A stretch of DNA of 64,000 nucleotides from Brucella grignonensis (GTDB taxonomy: Bacteria; Pseudomonadota; Alphaproteobacteria; Rhizobiales; Rhizobiaceae): the NCBI RefSeq assembly GCF_002252505.1, contig NZ_NNRL01000148.1, positions 1-64,000 of the forward strand, written 5' to 3'. A program made the position numbers and the translations under genes. This document shows, piece after piece, positions 1-8,170 of the stretch. Each line of letters starts with the position of its first letter. The first letter of the stretch is position 1. The notes beneath the pieces are model-generated. The model saw only the letters and a program-made list of their open reading frames with translations, ran no database searches and was not told the DNA's origin.

Positions 1-373
1 GAATACAGCAACCCAAAACCGCTGGAGCGAACTCAAAACTGGATAAAACTTGGGGCAACGTCACGATCCCTATTGGAACTTCCGAGGGTCGCACGCGCGC
101 AAGCTGAGGCATCAGGGCATTATGTGAGCAGTGTTTTCCTGCAGGATCAAATTGAAAGTTTTGCTCCGGTGGCGTGAACTAAGGGTCGTACTGAGACCTG
201 ATAGCGAAATCGCCCATCCGGAACGAACAATTAGTATTTTCATCAAGAAGGAAGCTACAGGGGTCGCAATCGTATTGAGTGTATGTTCCGTATGCTCAAA
301 CAGTTTCGACGGATCGCAACCTGATACGATAAGACTGGCAAATTCTTCGAGACATTCCGGTTATTCGCAGTAG
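1..373 (+). pseudogene. Frameshifted C-terminal remnant of a MoxR-family AAA+ ATPase
   Basis: From base 1 a frame is open to a TGA at 172-174 and reads like the C-terminal lid of MoxR ATPases: the segment NWIKLGATSRSLLELPRVAR matches the usual LGASPRA...L.RAARA pattern, followed by a GHYV / QDQIESFAPVA stretch where the family has GRDYVTPDD...APxVLxHR. Around 165-175 the likeness jumps to the next frame, which continues RELRVVLRPDSEIA, like the VLRHR..L.PEAEI end of MoxR. A single-base indel is the simplest explanation. The 5' part lies outside the window. The SPR motif is altered to TSR, so the copy is diverged as well as broken. The family call is by eye and only moderately sure. Confidence 0.42.
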
Positions 374-387
374 CACACATTTGGCTG

Positions 388-594
388 TCATACTTTATCA
401 ACAGAAGCTTCAACCATAGGGGCAGGCTGTTTACCTATTTCCCGCCACACCTCGGACAGATAAGCCGCGTCGACCGCATATACGAATTTACGCGCGTTAC
501 CTATTGCCAGCTTAATGAATACTCCTAGGGTTTGCCCAGTCGACCAGAAGAAAATTGATCCGGAACCCGCAGCGAACGCTCGCCCATGAGGAGC
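388..594 (-). pseudogene. Unidentified coding remnant (68 codons, no start codon)
   Basis: On the minus strand a frame stays open for 68 codons and ends at a TGA at 388-390. It has protein-like composition (GSGSIFFWSTGQTLGVFIKL, then ARKFVYAVDAAYLSEVW). It has no start codon and is cut by a TAG at its 5' end (595-597), so it looks like the 3' piece of a longer gene. The glycine-rich start followed by a hydrophobic strand recalls the C-terminal domain of some C-methyltransferases, but this is a weak guess. It lies between the MoxR remnant and the antitoxin gene, in what seems to be a zone of decay. Confidence 0.25.
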
Positions 595-682
595 CTAATG
601 TCAAAAATGGCTGGAGGACTTGACGGAGTTGGTTTCGCAGCATATTTATACAGAAAACAGTATAGTTATTGAGATGCGAAAA

Positions 683-1000
683 ATGACAGAGAAGCTCGAA
701 TACACTAATATTTTCGAGTCGATCACGGAAGATGCTTCGCTTGCCGCTGATCTGCAGTTCAGATCTGATTTGCTAATGACCTTGATCGACTTATTCGATG
801 ATAAAGGCTGGAAACAGACTCAGATAGCGGAAGCCTTGGATATTCCCCAACCGCGTGTTAGCGAACTGTTGCGTGGAAAGATCAATTTGTTCTCATCAGA
901 CCGCTTGATTGGTTATCTGGCGAAACTTGGATACCGGCTAAGGCCATTGATGACAGCCGATCACAAAGTTATTTGTGAAGTGGAAATGGAGGCGGCTTAA
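683..1000 (+). CDS. HigA-like XRE-family antitoxin / regulator
   Basis: A 105-residue helix-turn-helix protein. The recognition region WKQTQIAEALDIPQPRVSEL (about residues 49-68) is typical of HTH_37 / HigA2-type antitoxins, which bind their own operator and neutralise a RelE/HigB-type toxin. The ATG at 683 is chosen because family members start close to MTEKLEYTNIF; an ATG at 674 and a TTG at 620 are also in frame. The usual partner of this family is a Gp49-like toxin in the same operon. Here the toxin-like gene is instead on the opposite strand, tail to tail with a 12-bp gap, and it is frameshifted. The antitoxin itself appears intact. It could also be a free-standing regulator. Confidence 0.75.
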   Translation: MTEKLEYTNIFESITEDASLAADLQFRSDLLMTLIDLFDDKGWKQTQIAEALDIPQPRVSELLRGKINLFSSDRLIGYLAKLGYRLRPLMTADHKVICEVEMEAA

Positions 1001-1022
1001 CTGCCTCCACGATCATTTTTTT
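987..1022. terminator. Possible terminator between antitoxin and toxin remnant
   Basis: A perfect 7-bp stem (TGGAGGC at 987-993, GCCTCCA at 1003-1009) spans the antitoxin stop codon and is followed, after a 6-base spacer, by seven Ts. The spacer makes it a weaker intrinsic terminator than usual. Confidence 0.4.
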
Positions 1023-1404
1023 ACGCCTTTTTTTGCAGTCTTATCCGCTTCACGTATGATTTTCATCATTTCTTTGTAGCGTGCTTTCACCGTGGACATT
1101 GCGGCCCGATCGACACCATTAGTCGTTTTAGTGAAGGCATGCAGTACGTAGACGGTGTCATTGTACTTAGCGCAATACATCACTCTATAGGCCGGGGAAC
1201 CATTTTCAATTAGTTCAATGACCCCCGGACCGACCGATTGCAAAGGCTTGAAATCGGATCTGGGCTCTTTTCCAGCAGCAACGAAATTCAGATCGTTGAG
1301 AAAAGCTGTTGCAATGTCTTTTGGTAGATTCTGGACTGCTTTTTTAGTTGCGTTGTTTATGTATGATATTTTTTCGTGTCATTCGCTCTCTTAATTTCTG
1401 ACAT
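1013..1404 (-). pseudogene. RelE/HigB-like (phage Gp49-type) toxin, frameshifted
   Basis: The downstream part of the frame reads like a Gp49-like / RelE-superfamily toxin: a DFKPL...GVIEL segment, YRVMYCAKYNDTVYVLHAF (the conserved YRV.Y....VYVLHAF core), and a basic C terminus. The natural start is the ATG at 1402-1404, preceded on the minus strand by a good GGAG. From there the frame runs only 15 codons (MSEIKRANDTKKYHT) to a TAA. One extra A in the run of six As at 1369-1374 would give ...DTKKISYINNATKKAVQNLP and join the full domain. The gene is therefore broken by one base, unless slippage on the A-run or an assembly error hides an intact gene. These toxins cleave ribosome-bound mRNA; none is expected from this copy as read. 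Confidence 0.65.
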
Positions 1405-1785
1405 AAGTCTCCTATCTCCTGCCCACCATGGACAGGACTGGTGTTTGTCGGCTTCTTTTTTCGAAGAAATCCGAACGCTAAGGGGTATAAGGCAACTCGG
1501 AGCGGTTGCAAGTCCGTTATCTTGCCCTACTACGTCGGCCGATGCGGACTTACTCTGAGTTCCAGTTTTGGGAGGGATAGCGAGGAAAGTCTTTCGTCCC
1601 CTTTGAAAAGATGTGTCCCGGGATGTGTAAGCCAAACTCAATCGCTACTTTTCTTCAAAATAGCGATTTTTTCATGAATCGGACAAATCAAACGCAACGA
1701 AATGCCCATACCAGGGCGCAGGGGGACAAACCAAGGCGGCGTTTACAATTTCCAGAAAAGCAGCGGTGCACGAATAAGTGTAATT
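1405..1785. other. Gap between toxin remnant and fad operator; possible short plus-strand transcript
   Basis: No convincing protein gene is seen; the frames open here lack start signals or recognisable protein. The only strong signal is a plus-strand intrinsic terminator at 1640-1672, which has no gene before it on that strand for more than 600 bp. This leaves room for a small non-coding transcript. Confidence 0.4.
1640..1672 (+). terminator. Orphan intrinsic terminator
   Basis: AATCGCTA at 1640-1647 pairs perfectly with TAGCGATT at 1661-1668, with an inner TTTT/AAAA extension, and the stem runs into a run of six Ts (1667-1672). The T-run is on the plus strand only. No plus-strand gene precedes it after the antitoxin stop at 1000, so it may end an unannotated small RNA. 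Confidence 0.6.
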
Positions 1786-1809
1786 TTTGACGTTTACGGA
1801 AACGTCAAA
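1786..1809. promoter_or_regulatory. 24-bp palindromic operator upstream of the beta-oxidation operon
   Basis: Two perfect 10-bp arms, TTTGACGTTT and AAACGTCAAA, flank a 4-base centre. The site is about 230 bp before the acyl-CoA dehydrogenase start. Length and symmetry fit a dimeric regulator of the TetR or MerR type, families that commonly control fatty-acid or branched-chain acyl-CoA degradation. Which regulator binds cannot be told from this window. Confidence 0.6.
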
Positions 1810-2037
1810 GTGCGCTAGTTTTGCCCCGGATTTGGGCTCTGGTCTTCAAAAAATGAGAAGCTAGATGTCTGAAAATGGCAAAAATGGCTGGTTTTTCGAG
1901 TTTTAGAACCCATTTTTGTCAGTAAGGATATGCTGTCATGCATTTGAGTGCTTCATGTGACAGACATGTCAAAACACAGGTGGGAGCCTGTTCCGCTTCG
2001 TGCGGGATTGAGCGGGTTATTGATTTGGAGGATTTCT

Positions 2038-3831
2038 ATGCCGAGCTATCGCGCGCCAGTTGAGGATACGAATTTCGTTCTCAATGACGTTCTGAATTAT
2101 CAGCGCTACAACAATCTGCCGGGCTTTGCCGACGCGTCGCCCGATGTCGTCGAGGCAATCCTGTCTGAAGGCGCGAAGCTTGCCGAGGGCACCCTGTTTC
2201 CGGTCAACCAGACCGCTGATCGCGAAGGCTGCAAGCGTCATTCGGACGGTTCGGTGACGACGCCGAAAGGCTACAAGCAGGCTTATGATCTCTATCGCGA
2301 AGGCGGCTGGCTCGGCCTCGCCGTGCCGGAGCAATATGGCGGGCAGGGACTTCCTTATCTGCTGCATACGGCTGTCGGCGAATATATGTCGTCAGCCAAT
2401 ATGGCGCTCACCATGTATCCGGGCCTGACGCAGGGTGCGATTGCCGCGATCCTGACCCACGGCACCGATGAGCAGAAGGACACCTATCTGCCGAAGATGG
2501 TGGAAGGCACCTGGACCGGCACGATGAACCTGACCGAGCCGCATTGCGGTACGGATCTGGGCTTGCTGCGCACCAGCGCCGCGCCGCAAAAAGACGGTTC
2601 CTATAAGATTTCCGGCCAGAAGATTTTCATCTCGGCTGGCGAACACGACATGTCGGACAACATCATCCATCTGGTGCTGGCCCGTATCGACGGCGCGCCG
2701 GAGGGCGTGAAAGGCATTTCGCTGTTCATCGTGCCGAAGTTCATTCTCGATGAAAACGGCAATCCGGGCGCGCGTAACGGTGTGTCCTGCGGTTCCATCG
2801 AAGAAAAGATGGGCATTCACGGCAATTCCACCTGCGTGATGAACTACGATGATGCGACGGGCTTCCTGATTGGCGAAGCACACAAAGGCCTGCGCGCCAT
2901 GTTCACCATGATGAATGAAGCGCGTCTTGGTGTGGCTTTGCAGGGCCTTTCGATTGCCGAAACCGCTTACCAGAATGCCGCCATCTATGCGCGCGAACGT
3001 ATTCAGGGTCGTGCGCTTTCGGGTGCCGCGGCACCGGACAAGAAGGCCGATCCGATCATCGTGCATCCGGATATCCGCCGCAACCTCATGAATATCCGTG
3101 CTTTCAACGAAGCCGGTCGCGCGCTTATCCTCTGGACGGCACTCAACTCCGATATCGCCCATCGTGCAGGCGATGAGGCGGAACGTCAGGCAGCAGACGA
3201 TCTCGTTGGTCTTTTGACGCCGGTTCTGAAAGGCGTTCTGACCGACAAGGGATTTGAACACGCCGTCATGGCGCAGCAGGTCTTCGGCGGGCACGGCTAT
3301 ATCGAAGAACACGGCATGAGCCAGTATGTGCGCGATGCGCGCATCGCGATGATCTATGAAGGTGCAAACGGCATTCAGGCGCTTGACCTCGTCGGTCGCA
3401 AGCTGGCGCTTAACGGTGGCCGCGCAATCACCGCCTTCTTCAAGGAAGTGGGTGATTTCTGCGAAGCCAACCGCGAAAATGAGAAGCTTTCCTTCTTCAC
3501 GAAGCATCTGAAGAAGGGCCTCAACGATCTTCAGGCCGCCACCATGTGGCTGATGCAGAATGCGATGGCCAAGCCCGACAATGCCGGTGCTGCCTCCAAC
3601 GACTATATGCATCTCTTCGGACTGGTGGCGCTCGGCTTCATGTGGGCGCGCATGGCTAAGATCGCGGAAGAAAAGCTTGGCAGTGGCGAAGGCAACAAGG
3701 TGTTCCTTGAAGCCAAGCTTGTTACCGCGCGCTATTATTTCGAACGGATCATGCCGGAAAGCGCAGCACATCTCGCACGCATCCAGTCGGGCGCGGATTC
3801 GATGATGGCGCTTAACGCGGACACATTCTGA
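2038..3831 (+). CDS. Acyl-CoA dehydrogenase, large C-terminally extended type
   Basis: A 597-residue FAD enzyme carrying out the first, trans-2,3-dehydrogenating step of fatty acyl-CoA beta-oxidation. Visible marks are [17 protein letters not shown] in the middle FAD/substrate domain, the [20 protein letters not shown] helix of the C-terminal domain, and the catalytic base in IYEGANGIQ (Glu441 by this start). The extra roughly 150 residues after that motif mark the long FadE-like group of about 600 residues. The start at ATG 2038 is preferred over an upstream frame extension because TTGGAGG lies 7 bases before it. It is the first gene of an operon with thiolase and multifunctional enzyme and lies downstream of the 24-bp palindrome. 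Exact chain-length preference is unknown. Confidence 0.93.
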   Translation: MPSYRAPVEDTNFVLNDVLNYQRYNNLPGFADASPDVVEAILSEGAKLAEGTLFPVNQTADREGCKRHSDGSVTTPKGYKQAYDLYREGGWLGLAVPEQYGGQGLPYLLHTAVGEYMSSANMALTMYPGLTQGAIAAILTHGTDEQKDTYLPKMVEGTWTGTMNLTEPHCGTDLGLLRTSAAPQKDGSYKISGQKIFISAGEHDMSDNIIHLVLARIDGAPEGVKGISLFIVPKFILDENGNPGARNGVSCGSIEEKMGIHGNSTCVMNYDDATGFLIGEAHKGLRAMFTMMNEARLGVALQGLSIAETAYQNAAIYARERIQGRALSGAAAPDKKADPIIVHPDIRRNLMNIRAFNEAGRALILWTALNSDIAHRAGDEAERQAADDLVGLLTPVLKGVLTDKGFEHAVMAQQVFGGHGYIEEHGMSQYVRDARIAMIYEGANGIQALDLVGRKLALNGGRAITAFFKEVGDFCEANRENEKLSFFTKHLKKGLNDLQAATMWLMQNAMAKPDNAGAASNDYMHLFGLVALGFMWARMAKIAEEKLGSGEGNKVFLEAKLVTARYYFERIMPESAAHLARIQSGADSMMALNADTF

Positions 3832-3862
3832 GTTAGAGATCAGGCTGAGTTAGAGATCAGGC
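3829..3862 (+). repeat. 17-bp perfect tandem duplication covering a stop codon
   Basis: The 17-base unit TGAGTTAGAGATCAGGC occurs twice back to back, the first copy beginning with the stop codon of the acyl-CoA dehydrogenase gene. It lengthens the spacer to the thiolase gene. Confidence 0.9.
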
Positions 3863-3894
3863 TAAGTTTTCGAACTTGGCGGGAAGGAGCAAAA

Positions 3895-5103
3895 ATGGCT
3901 GAGGCTTATATTTACGATCACGTGCGCACACCGCGCGGACGTGGCAAGAAGGATGGTAGCCTGCACGAAGTGCCTGCCGTTCGTCTGGGCGCGAAGGTTC
4001 TGGAATCCCTGCGCGACCGCAACGGTATCGACACGGCAAAGGTCGATGACATTATTTTCGGCTGCGTCGATCCGGTCGGCGAAGCTGGTGCGGTCATCCC
4101 ACGTTCGTCGGCTTTTGAAGCCGGTTACGACTTCAAAGCGCCGGGCATCCAGATTTCGCGCTTCTGCGCTTCCGGCCTCGATGCGGTCAATCTGGCAGCA
4201 GCCAAGGTCGCCTTCGGTTCCGACGATCTGGTGATTGCCGGCGGCGTGGAAAGTATGTCGCGCGTCGGCATGGGCATGTCGGGCGGTGCCTGGTACATGG
4301 ACCCATCGGTCGGCTTCCCCGGCTATTTCATGCCGCAGGGTGTTTCTGCCGATCTGATCGCCACCAAATATGGCTTCAGCCGCGATGACGTCGACGCTTA
4401 TGCTGTCGAAAGCCAGAAGCGCGCTGCCAAGTCGTGGGAAAAGGGCTATTTCAAGAATTCGGTCATTTCGATCAAGGACCAGAATGGCCTGACTATTCTC
4501 GACCATGACGAGCACATGCGGCCGACGACGGATATGCAGGCGCTGGGCCAGCTCAATCCATCCTTCGTGATGCCGGGCGAAATGGGCGGCTTCAATGCGG
4601 TCGGCATTCAGGCGCATCCGGAAATCGAAACCGTCAACCATGTCCACCATGCCGGTAACTCGTCGGGCATCGTCGACGGTGCAGCTGGCGTCCTCGTCGG
4701 CTCCAGGAAGGCTGGCAAGGCATTCGACATCAAGCCGCGTGCGCGTATCCGCGCTTTCGCCAATATCGGCTCCGAACCAGCACTCATGCTGACCGGCCCG
4801 GTCGATGTGACGGAAAAGCTTCTCAAGCAGGCCAAGATGAAAATCTCGGACATCGACCTGTTCGAGCTGAATGAAGCCTTTGCTGCCGTTGTTCTGCGCT
4901 ACATGCAGGCCTTCGACATTCCGCACGACAAGATCAACGTCAATGGTGGCGCCATCGCCATGGGCCATCCGCTCGGCGCAACCGGCGCAATGATCCTCGG
5001 TACGGTGCTGGATGAGCTGGAACGCCGCGATCTTAACACCGCGCTGGTGACCTTGTGCATCGGTGCCGGCATGGGCACGGCGACAATCATCGAGCGCGTG
5101 TAA
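3895..5103 (+). CDS. Acetyl-CoA C-acyltransferase (thiolase)
   Basis: A 402-residue thiolase catalysing thiolytic cleavage of 3-ketoacyl-CoA, the last step of beta-oxidation. The nucleophilic cysteine is Cys91 in [14 protein letters not shown]; the C-terminal [16 protein letters not shown] carries catalytic His358, and Cys388 lies in [10 protein letters not shown]. These are the three expected active-site residues. The ATG has a strong GGGAAGGAG-type ribosome site. The gene follows the acyl-CoA dehydrogenase by 63 bp and precedes the multifunctional enzyme by 15 bp, the arrangement of a fad operon. A biosynthetic acetoacetyl-CoA role is possible but less likely in this context. Confidence 0.95.
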   Translation: MAEAYIYDHVRTPRGRGKKDGSLHEVPAVRLGAKVLESLRDRNGIDTAKVDDIIFGCVDPVGEAGAVIPRSSAFEAGYDFKAPGIQISRFCASGLDAVNLAAAKVAFGSDDLVIAGGVESMSRVGMGMSGGAWYMDPSVGFPGYFMPQGVSADLIATKYGFSRDDVDAYAVESQKRAAKSWEKGYFKNSVISIKDQNGLTILDHDEHMRPTTDMQALGQLNPSFVMPGEMGGFNAVGIQAHPEIETVNHVHHAGNSSGIVDGAAGVLVGSRKAGKAFDIKPRARIRAFANIGSEPALMLTGPVDVTEKLLKQAKMKISDIDLFELNEAFAAVVLRYMQAFDIPHDKINVNGGAIAMGHPLGATGAMILGTVLDELERRDLNTALVTLCIGAGMGTATIIERV

Positions 5104-5118
5104 GGGGAGGTTTAGACA

Positions 5119-7335
5119 ATGGCTTATGTAAATTTCAAAGTTGAAACCGACGCCGATGGCATTGCTCTCGTCACTTGGGACATGCCTGAAAAGTCGATGA
5201 ACGTCTTCACCGTCGAGGCGATGCAGGAATTGAATTCCATCATCGACGCGGTGACTGCCGACGATAAGATTAAGGGCGTTGTTATTACGTCAGGTAAGGA
5301 CAGCTTCTCTGGTGGCGCCGACCTGACCATGCTGGAAGGCATGTTCAAGGAGTTCCAGAAGCAAAAGGCCAAGGACCCGCAGGGCGCGGTCCAGACCTTG
5401 TTCGACAATGTCGGCAAGATGAGCGGTCTTTTCCGCAAGCTTGAAACTTGCGGCAAGCCTTGGGTTTCGGCCATCAACGGCACCTGCATGGGCGGCGCTT
5501 TTGAAATGTCGCTCGCCTGCCATGCCCGCGTGGCATCCGATGCGCCGGGCGTGAAAATGGCCCTGCCGGAAGTGAAAGTCGGCCTGTTTCCAGGTGCTGG
5601 CGGCACGCAGCGCGTTCCGCGCCTTGCCAATCAGCAGGACGCTTTGCAGATGATGACGACGGGTTCCAGTCTGACCGCTCAGCGCGCCAAGGCAATGGGT
5701 CTCGTCACCGAGATTGCTCCGGCCAAGAAGCTGGTCGAAACCGCAAAGAAGCTCATCAAGGGCGGTCTCAAGCCGGTTCAGCCGTGGGACGAAAAGGGCT
5801 TTAGGCTGCCGGGTGGCGCGATCTACTCGGCTGCCGGTGCGAATCTTTGGCCTGCAGCAACAGCAATTCTGCGTCGCGAAACCTCTGGTAATTATCCGGC
5901 GGCCCTTGCCATCCTGAAGTCAGTTTATGAAGGCCTTCTGGTCCCGTTCGATACCGGCCTCAAGATCGAGCAGCGCTATTTCACCGAAATCCTCCAGACG
6001 ACCGAAGCGGGCATGATGATCCGTTCGCTCTTCGTGTCGCTGCAGGAACTGAACAAGGGCGCACGCCGTCCGGTTGATGAAAAGCCGACCAAGCTTAAGA
6101 AGATCGGCGTTATCGGCGCTGGCTTTATGGGTGCAGGCATCGCCTATGTGACGGCCAAGGCAGGCATCCCGGTTGTGCTGATCGACCGCGATCAGGAGTC
6201 TGCCGACAAGGGCAAGGCGCACACGGCTGACCTCATCGCCAAGGAAATGCAGAAGGGCCGCGCCACCGAGGCTGACAAGGAAAAGCTCCTGTCGCTTATC
6301 ACGGCAACGCCGGACTATGCAGAACTTGAAGGTGCTGATCTGGTGATCGAAGCCGTGTTCGAGGACCGCGAAGTCAAGCGCGTGGCGACTGAGAAGGCCG
6401 AGGAAGTGCTCAAGACTTCCGCAGTCTTTGCTTCCAACACCTCGACCCTGCCGATCACTGGTCTTGCGAAAGTCTCGAAACGTCCGAAGAACTTCATCGG
6501 CATCCACTTCTTCTCGCCTGTCGACAAGATGATGCTGGTGGAAGTGATCCTAGGCAAGAAGACGTCCGACAAGGCACTGGCCGTAGCCCTTGATTACGTT
6601 CGTGCGATCAAGAAGACGCCGATTGTCGTCAACGATACACGTGGCTTCTACGTCAATCGTTGCGTGCTGCGCTATATGTCGGAAGCCTACAACATGCTCG
6701 TTGAAGGTGTGCCTGCTGCGATGATCGAAAATGCCGCCCGTATGGCTGGTATGCCGGTTGGTCCGCTTGCGCTCAACGACGAAACCGCTATCGACCTGTC
6801 GCAGAAGATCCTCAAGGCAACCCTTGCCGATCTCGGTGACAAGGCTGTCGATCCGCGTCATGTGGAACTGGTGGATCGTCTCGTCAACGAGTTCGACCGC
6901 AAGGGCCGCAAGAACGGCAAGGGCTTCTACGATTATCCGGCCAAGCCTGCCAAGAAGCACCTGTGGCCGGGCCTCAAGGATCTCTATCCGCAGCAGAACC
7001 CGGACAAGATCGACGTGACGGAGCTGAAGGAACGTTTCCTCGTCACCATTGCTCTGGAAGCTGCCCGCGTGATGGAAGAAGGCATTGTCACCGATCCGCG
7101 TGAAGCCGATGTCGGCTCCATTCTGGCCTTTGGTTTCGCGCCTTATACCGGCGGTACGCTGTCTTATATCGACGGCATGGGCGCGAAGAAATTCGTCAAA
7201 CTCGCCAAGGATTTGCAGAAGAAGTACGGCCAGCAGTTCAAGGCGCCTAAACTTCTGCTCGATATGGCCGAAAATGGTGAAAGCTTCTATAAGCGCTTCA
7301 ATCCATATAAAAGCGAGGCCAAGAAAGCAGCTTGA
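5119..7335 (+). CDS. Multifunctional enoyl-CoA hydratase / 3-hydroxyacyl-CoA dehydrogenase
   Basis: A 738-residue FadJ/FadB-type protein with two enzymes in one chain. The N-terminal crotonase domain (about residues 1-200) shows SGGADLTMLEGMF, GTCMGGAFEMSLACHAR and the glutamate-bearing PEVKVGLFPGAGGTQR. The second part starts with the NAD-binding GVIGAGFMGAGIAYVTAKAG near residue 330 and contains IGIHFFSPVDKMMLVEVI with the catalytic histidine, then two 3HCDH C-terminal repeats. It hydrates trans-2-enoyl-CoA and oxidises the product to 3-ketoacyl-CoA for the thiolase encoded just upstream. GGGGAGG stands 8 bases before the ATG. A strong terminator follows, so this is the last gene of the operon. 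Confidence 0.95.
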   Translation: MAYVNFKVETDADGIALVTWDMPEKSMNVFTVEAMQELNSIIDAVTADDKIKGVVITSGKDSFSGGADLTMLEGMFKEFQKQKAKDPQGAVQTLFDNVGKMSGLFRKLETCGKPWVSAINGTCMGGAFEMSLACHARVASDAPGVKMALPEVKVGLFPGAGGTQRVPRLANQQDALQMMTTGSSLTAQRAKAMGLVTEIAPAKKLVETAKKLIKGGLKPVQPWDEKGFRLPGGAIYSAAGANLWPAATAILRRETSGNYPAALAILKSVYEGLLVPFDTGLKIEQRYFTEILQTTEAGMMIRSLFVSLQELNKGARRPVDEKPTKLKKIGVIGAGFMGAGIAYVTAKAGIPVVLIDRDQESADKGKAHTADLIAKEMQKGRATEADKEKLLSLITATPDYAELEGADLVIEAVFEDREVKRVATEKAEEVLKTSAVFASNTSTLPITGLAKVSKRPKNFIGIHFFSPVDKMMLVEVILGKKTSDKALAVALDYVRAIKKTPIVVNDTRGFYVNRCVLRYMSEAYNMLVEGVPAAMIENAARMAGMPVGPLALNDETAIDLSQKILKATLADLGDKAVDPRHVELVDRLVNEFDRKGRKNGKGFYDYPAKPAKKHLWPGLKDLYPQQNPDKIDVTELKERFLVTIALEAARVMEEGIVTDPREADVGSILAFGFAPYTGGTLSYIDGMGAKKFVKLAKDLQKKYGQQFKAPKLLLDMAENGESFYKRFNPYKSEAKKAA

Positions 7336-7357
7336 TCTGTTTTCTAATCAATTATTG

Positions 7358-7395
7358 AAAAACGCGCGGCATTTCGATGTCGCGCGTTTTTGTTT
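7358..7395 (+). terminator. Terminator of the beta-oxidation operon
   Basis: AAAAACGCGCG (7358-7368) pairs with CGCGCGTTTTT (7381-7391), giving an 11-bp stem whose 3' arm ends in a T-rich tail. Confidence 0.85.
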
Positions 7396-7516
7396 GCGAG
7401 TAAGAAAATTTTCCCTGTAAAATAGCACATCTTGCGTAAAATCAGGTTTTAAGCTAGGTTTGGCACAATATAGGATGGGTGGTTAGGTTTAAAATCCTCT
7501 TTGGCGGGTTGTGACA

Positions 7517-8170
7517 ATGTTTTCTCATGATAGCGTATGGGCTGCGATCGATGCCTTGGCGGAGCGCAATTCTTTAAGTGCGTCCGGTCTTGCGCGCCGT
7601 GCGGGGCTTGATCCGACCACGTTTAACAAATCCAAGCGTTATGCCTCTGATGGGCGCGCGCGCTGGCCATCAACAGAATCGCTTGCCAAGGTGATGGAAG
7701 CGACGGGAGCGACGTTTGACGAATTTACCCGATTGATCCGCGGTGAAATCGGAACGCCCCACTACGGTGAATATTTGCAGGAGCCGAGCGCCATTCCTCT
7801 GCTTGGTATGGCAGAAGCAGGAACGGGCGGCTTTTTCGACGATGCCGGGTTCCCGGCCGGGCAAGGCTGGGATGTCGTTCAGTTTCCTGCTTCGCCAACG
7901 GATAATGTCTATGCGCTGGAAGTTTCAGGCGACTCCATGTTGCCGCTTTATCGTGATGGCGATACGCTGGTCGTAGCGCCCAATGCCCCGGTCCGCCGTG
8001 GCGACCGCGTGGTTGTTCGTACCAAAGACGGAGAGGTTATGGCCAAAATCCTACATCGTCAGACACCGCGCACAATTGAACTTCATTCGTTCAATCCCGA
8101 ATTTCCAAACCGTTCCTTTGAGACCAAGGATGTCGAGTGGATCGCCCGTATTCTATGGGCGAGTCAGTAA
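7517..8170 (+). CDS. LexA/CI-like S24-peptidase transcriptional regulator
   Basis: A 217-residue two-domain regulator. An N-terminal helix-turn-helix region (LSASGLARRAGLDPTTFNKS) is followed by a LexA-type self-cleaving domain: Ser140 in EVSGDSMLPLYRDGD and Lys177 in GEVMAKIL form the expected Ser-Lys dyad, 37 residues apart as in LexA. An Ala-Gly pair at 101-102 (MAEAGTGG) is where such proteins are usually cut. ATG 7517 is preferred; a GTG six bases upstream is the alternative. Its stop overlaps the next start (TAATG), so the two are translationally coupled. It is a chromosomal family member rather than obviously phage-borne, as no phage genes are near. The inducing signal is unknown. Confidence 0.85.
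   Translation: MFSHDSVWAAIDALAERNSLSASGLARRAGLDPTTFNKSKRYASDGRARWPSTESLAKVMEATGATFDEFTRLIRGEIGTPHYGEYLQEPSAIPLLGMAEAGTGGFFDDAGFPAGQGWDVVQFPASPTDNVYALEVSGDSMLPLYRDGDTLVVAPNAPVRRGDRVVVRTKDGEVMAKILHRQTPRTIELHSFNPEFPNRSFETKDVEWIARILWASQ

Noticed and set aside
1440-1560. tRNA-like anticodon arm (AGCGG...CCGTT with GCA in the loop) suggesting a tRNA-Cys remnant
   Set aside because: The loop has 8 bases and no matching acceptor stem, D arm or T arm was found around it.
2392-4968. Long minus-strand frames of 459 and 368 codons opposite the acyl-CoA dehydrogenase and thiolase genes
   Set aside because: They lie exactly antisense to conserved enzymes with complete motifs and have no ribosome sites or recognisable protein; high-GC coding DNA gives such mirror frames.
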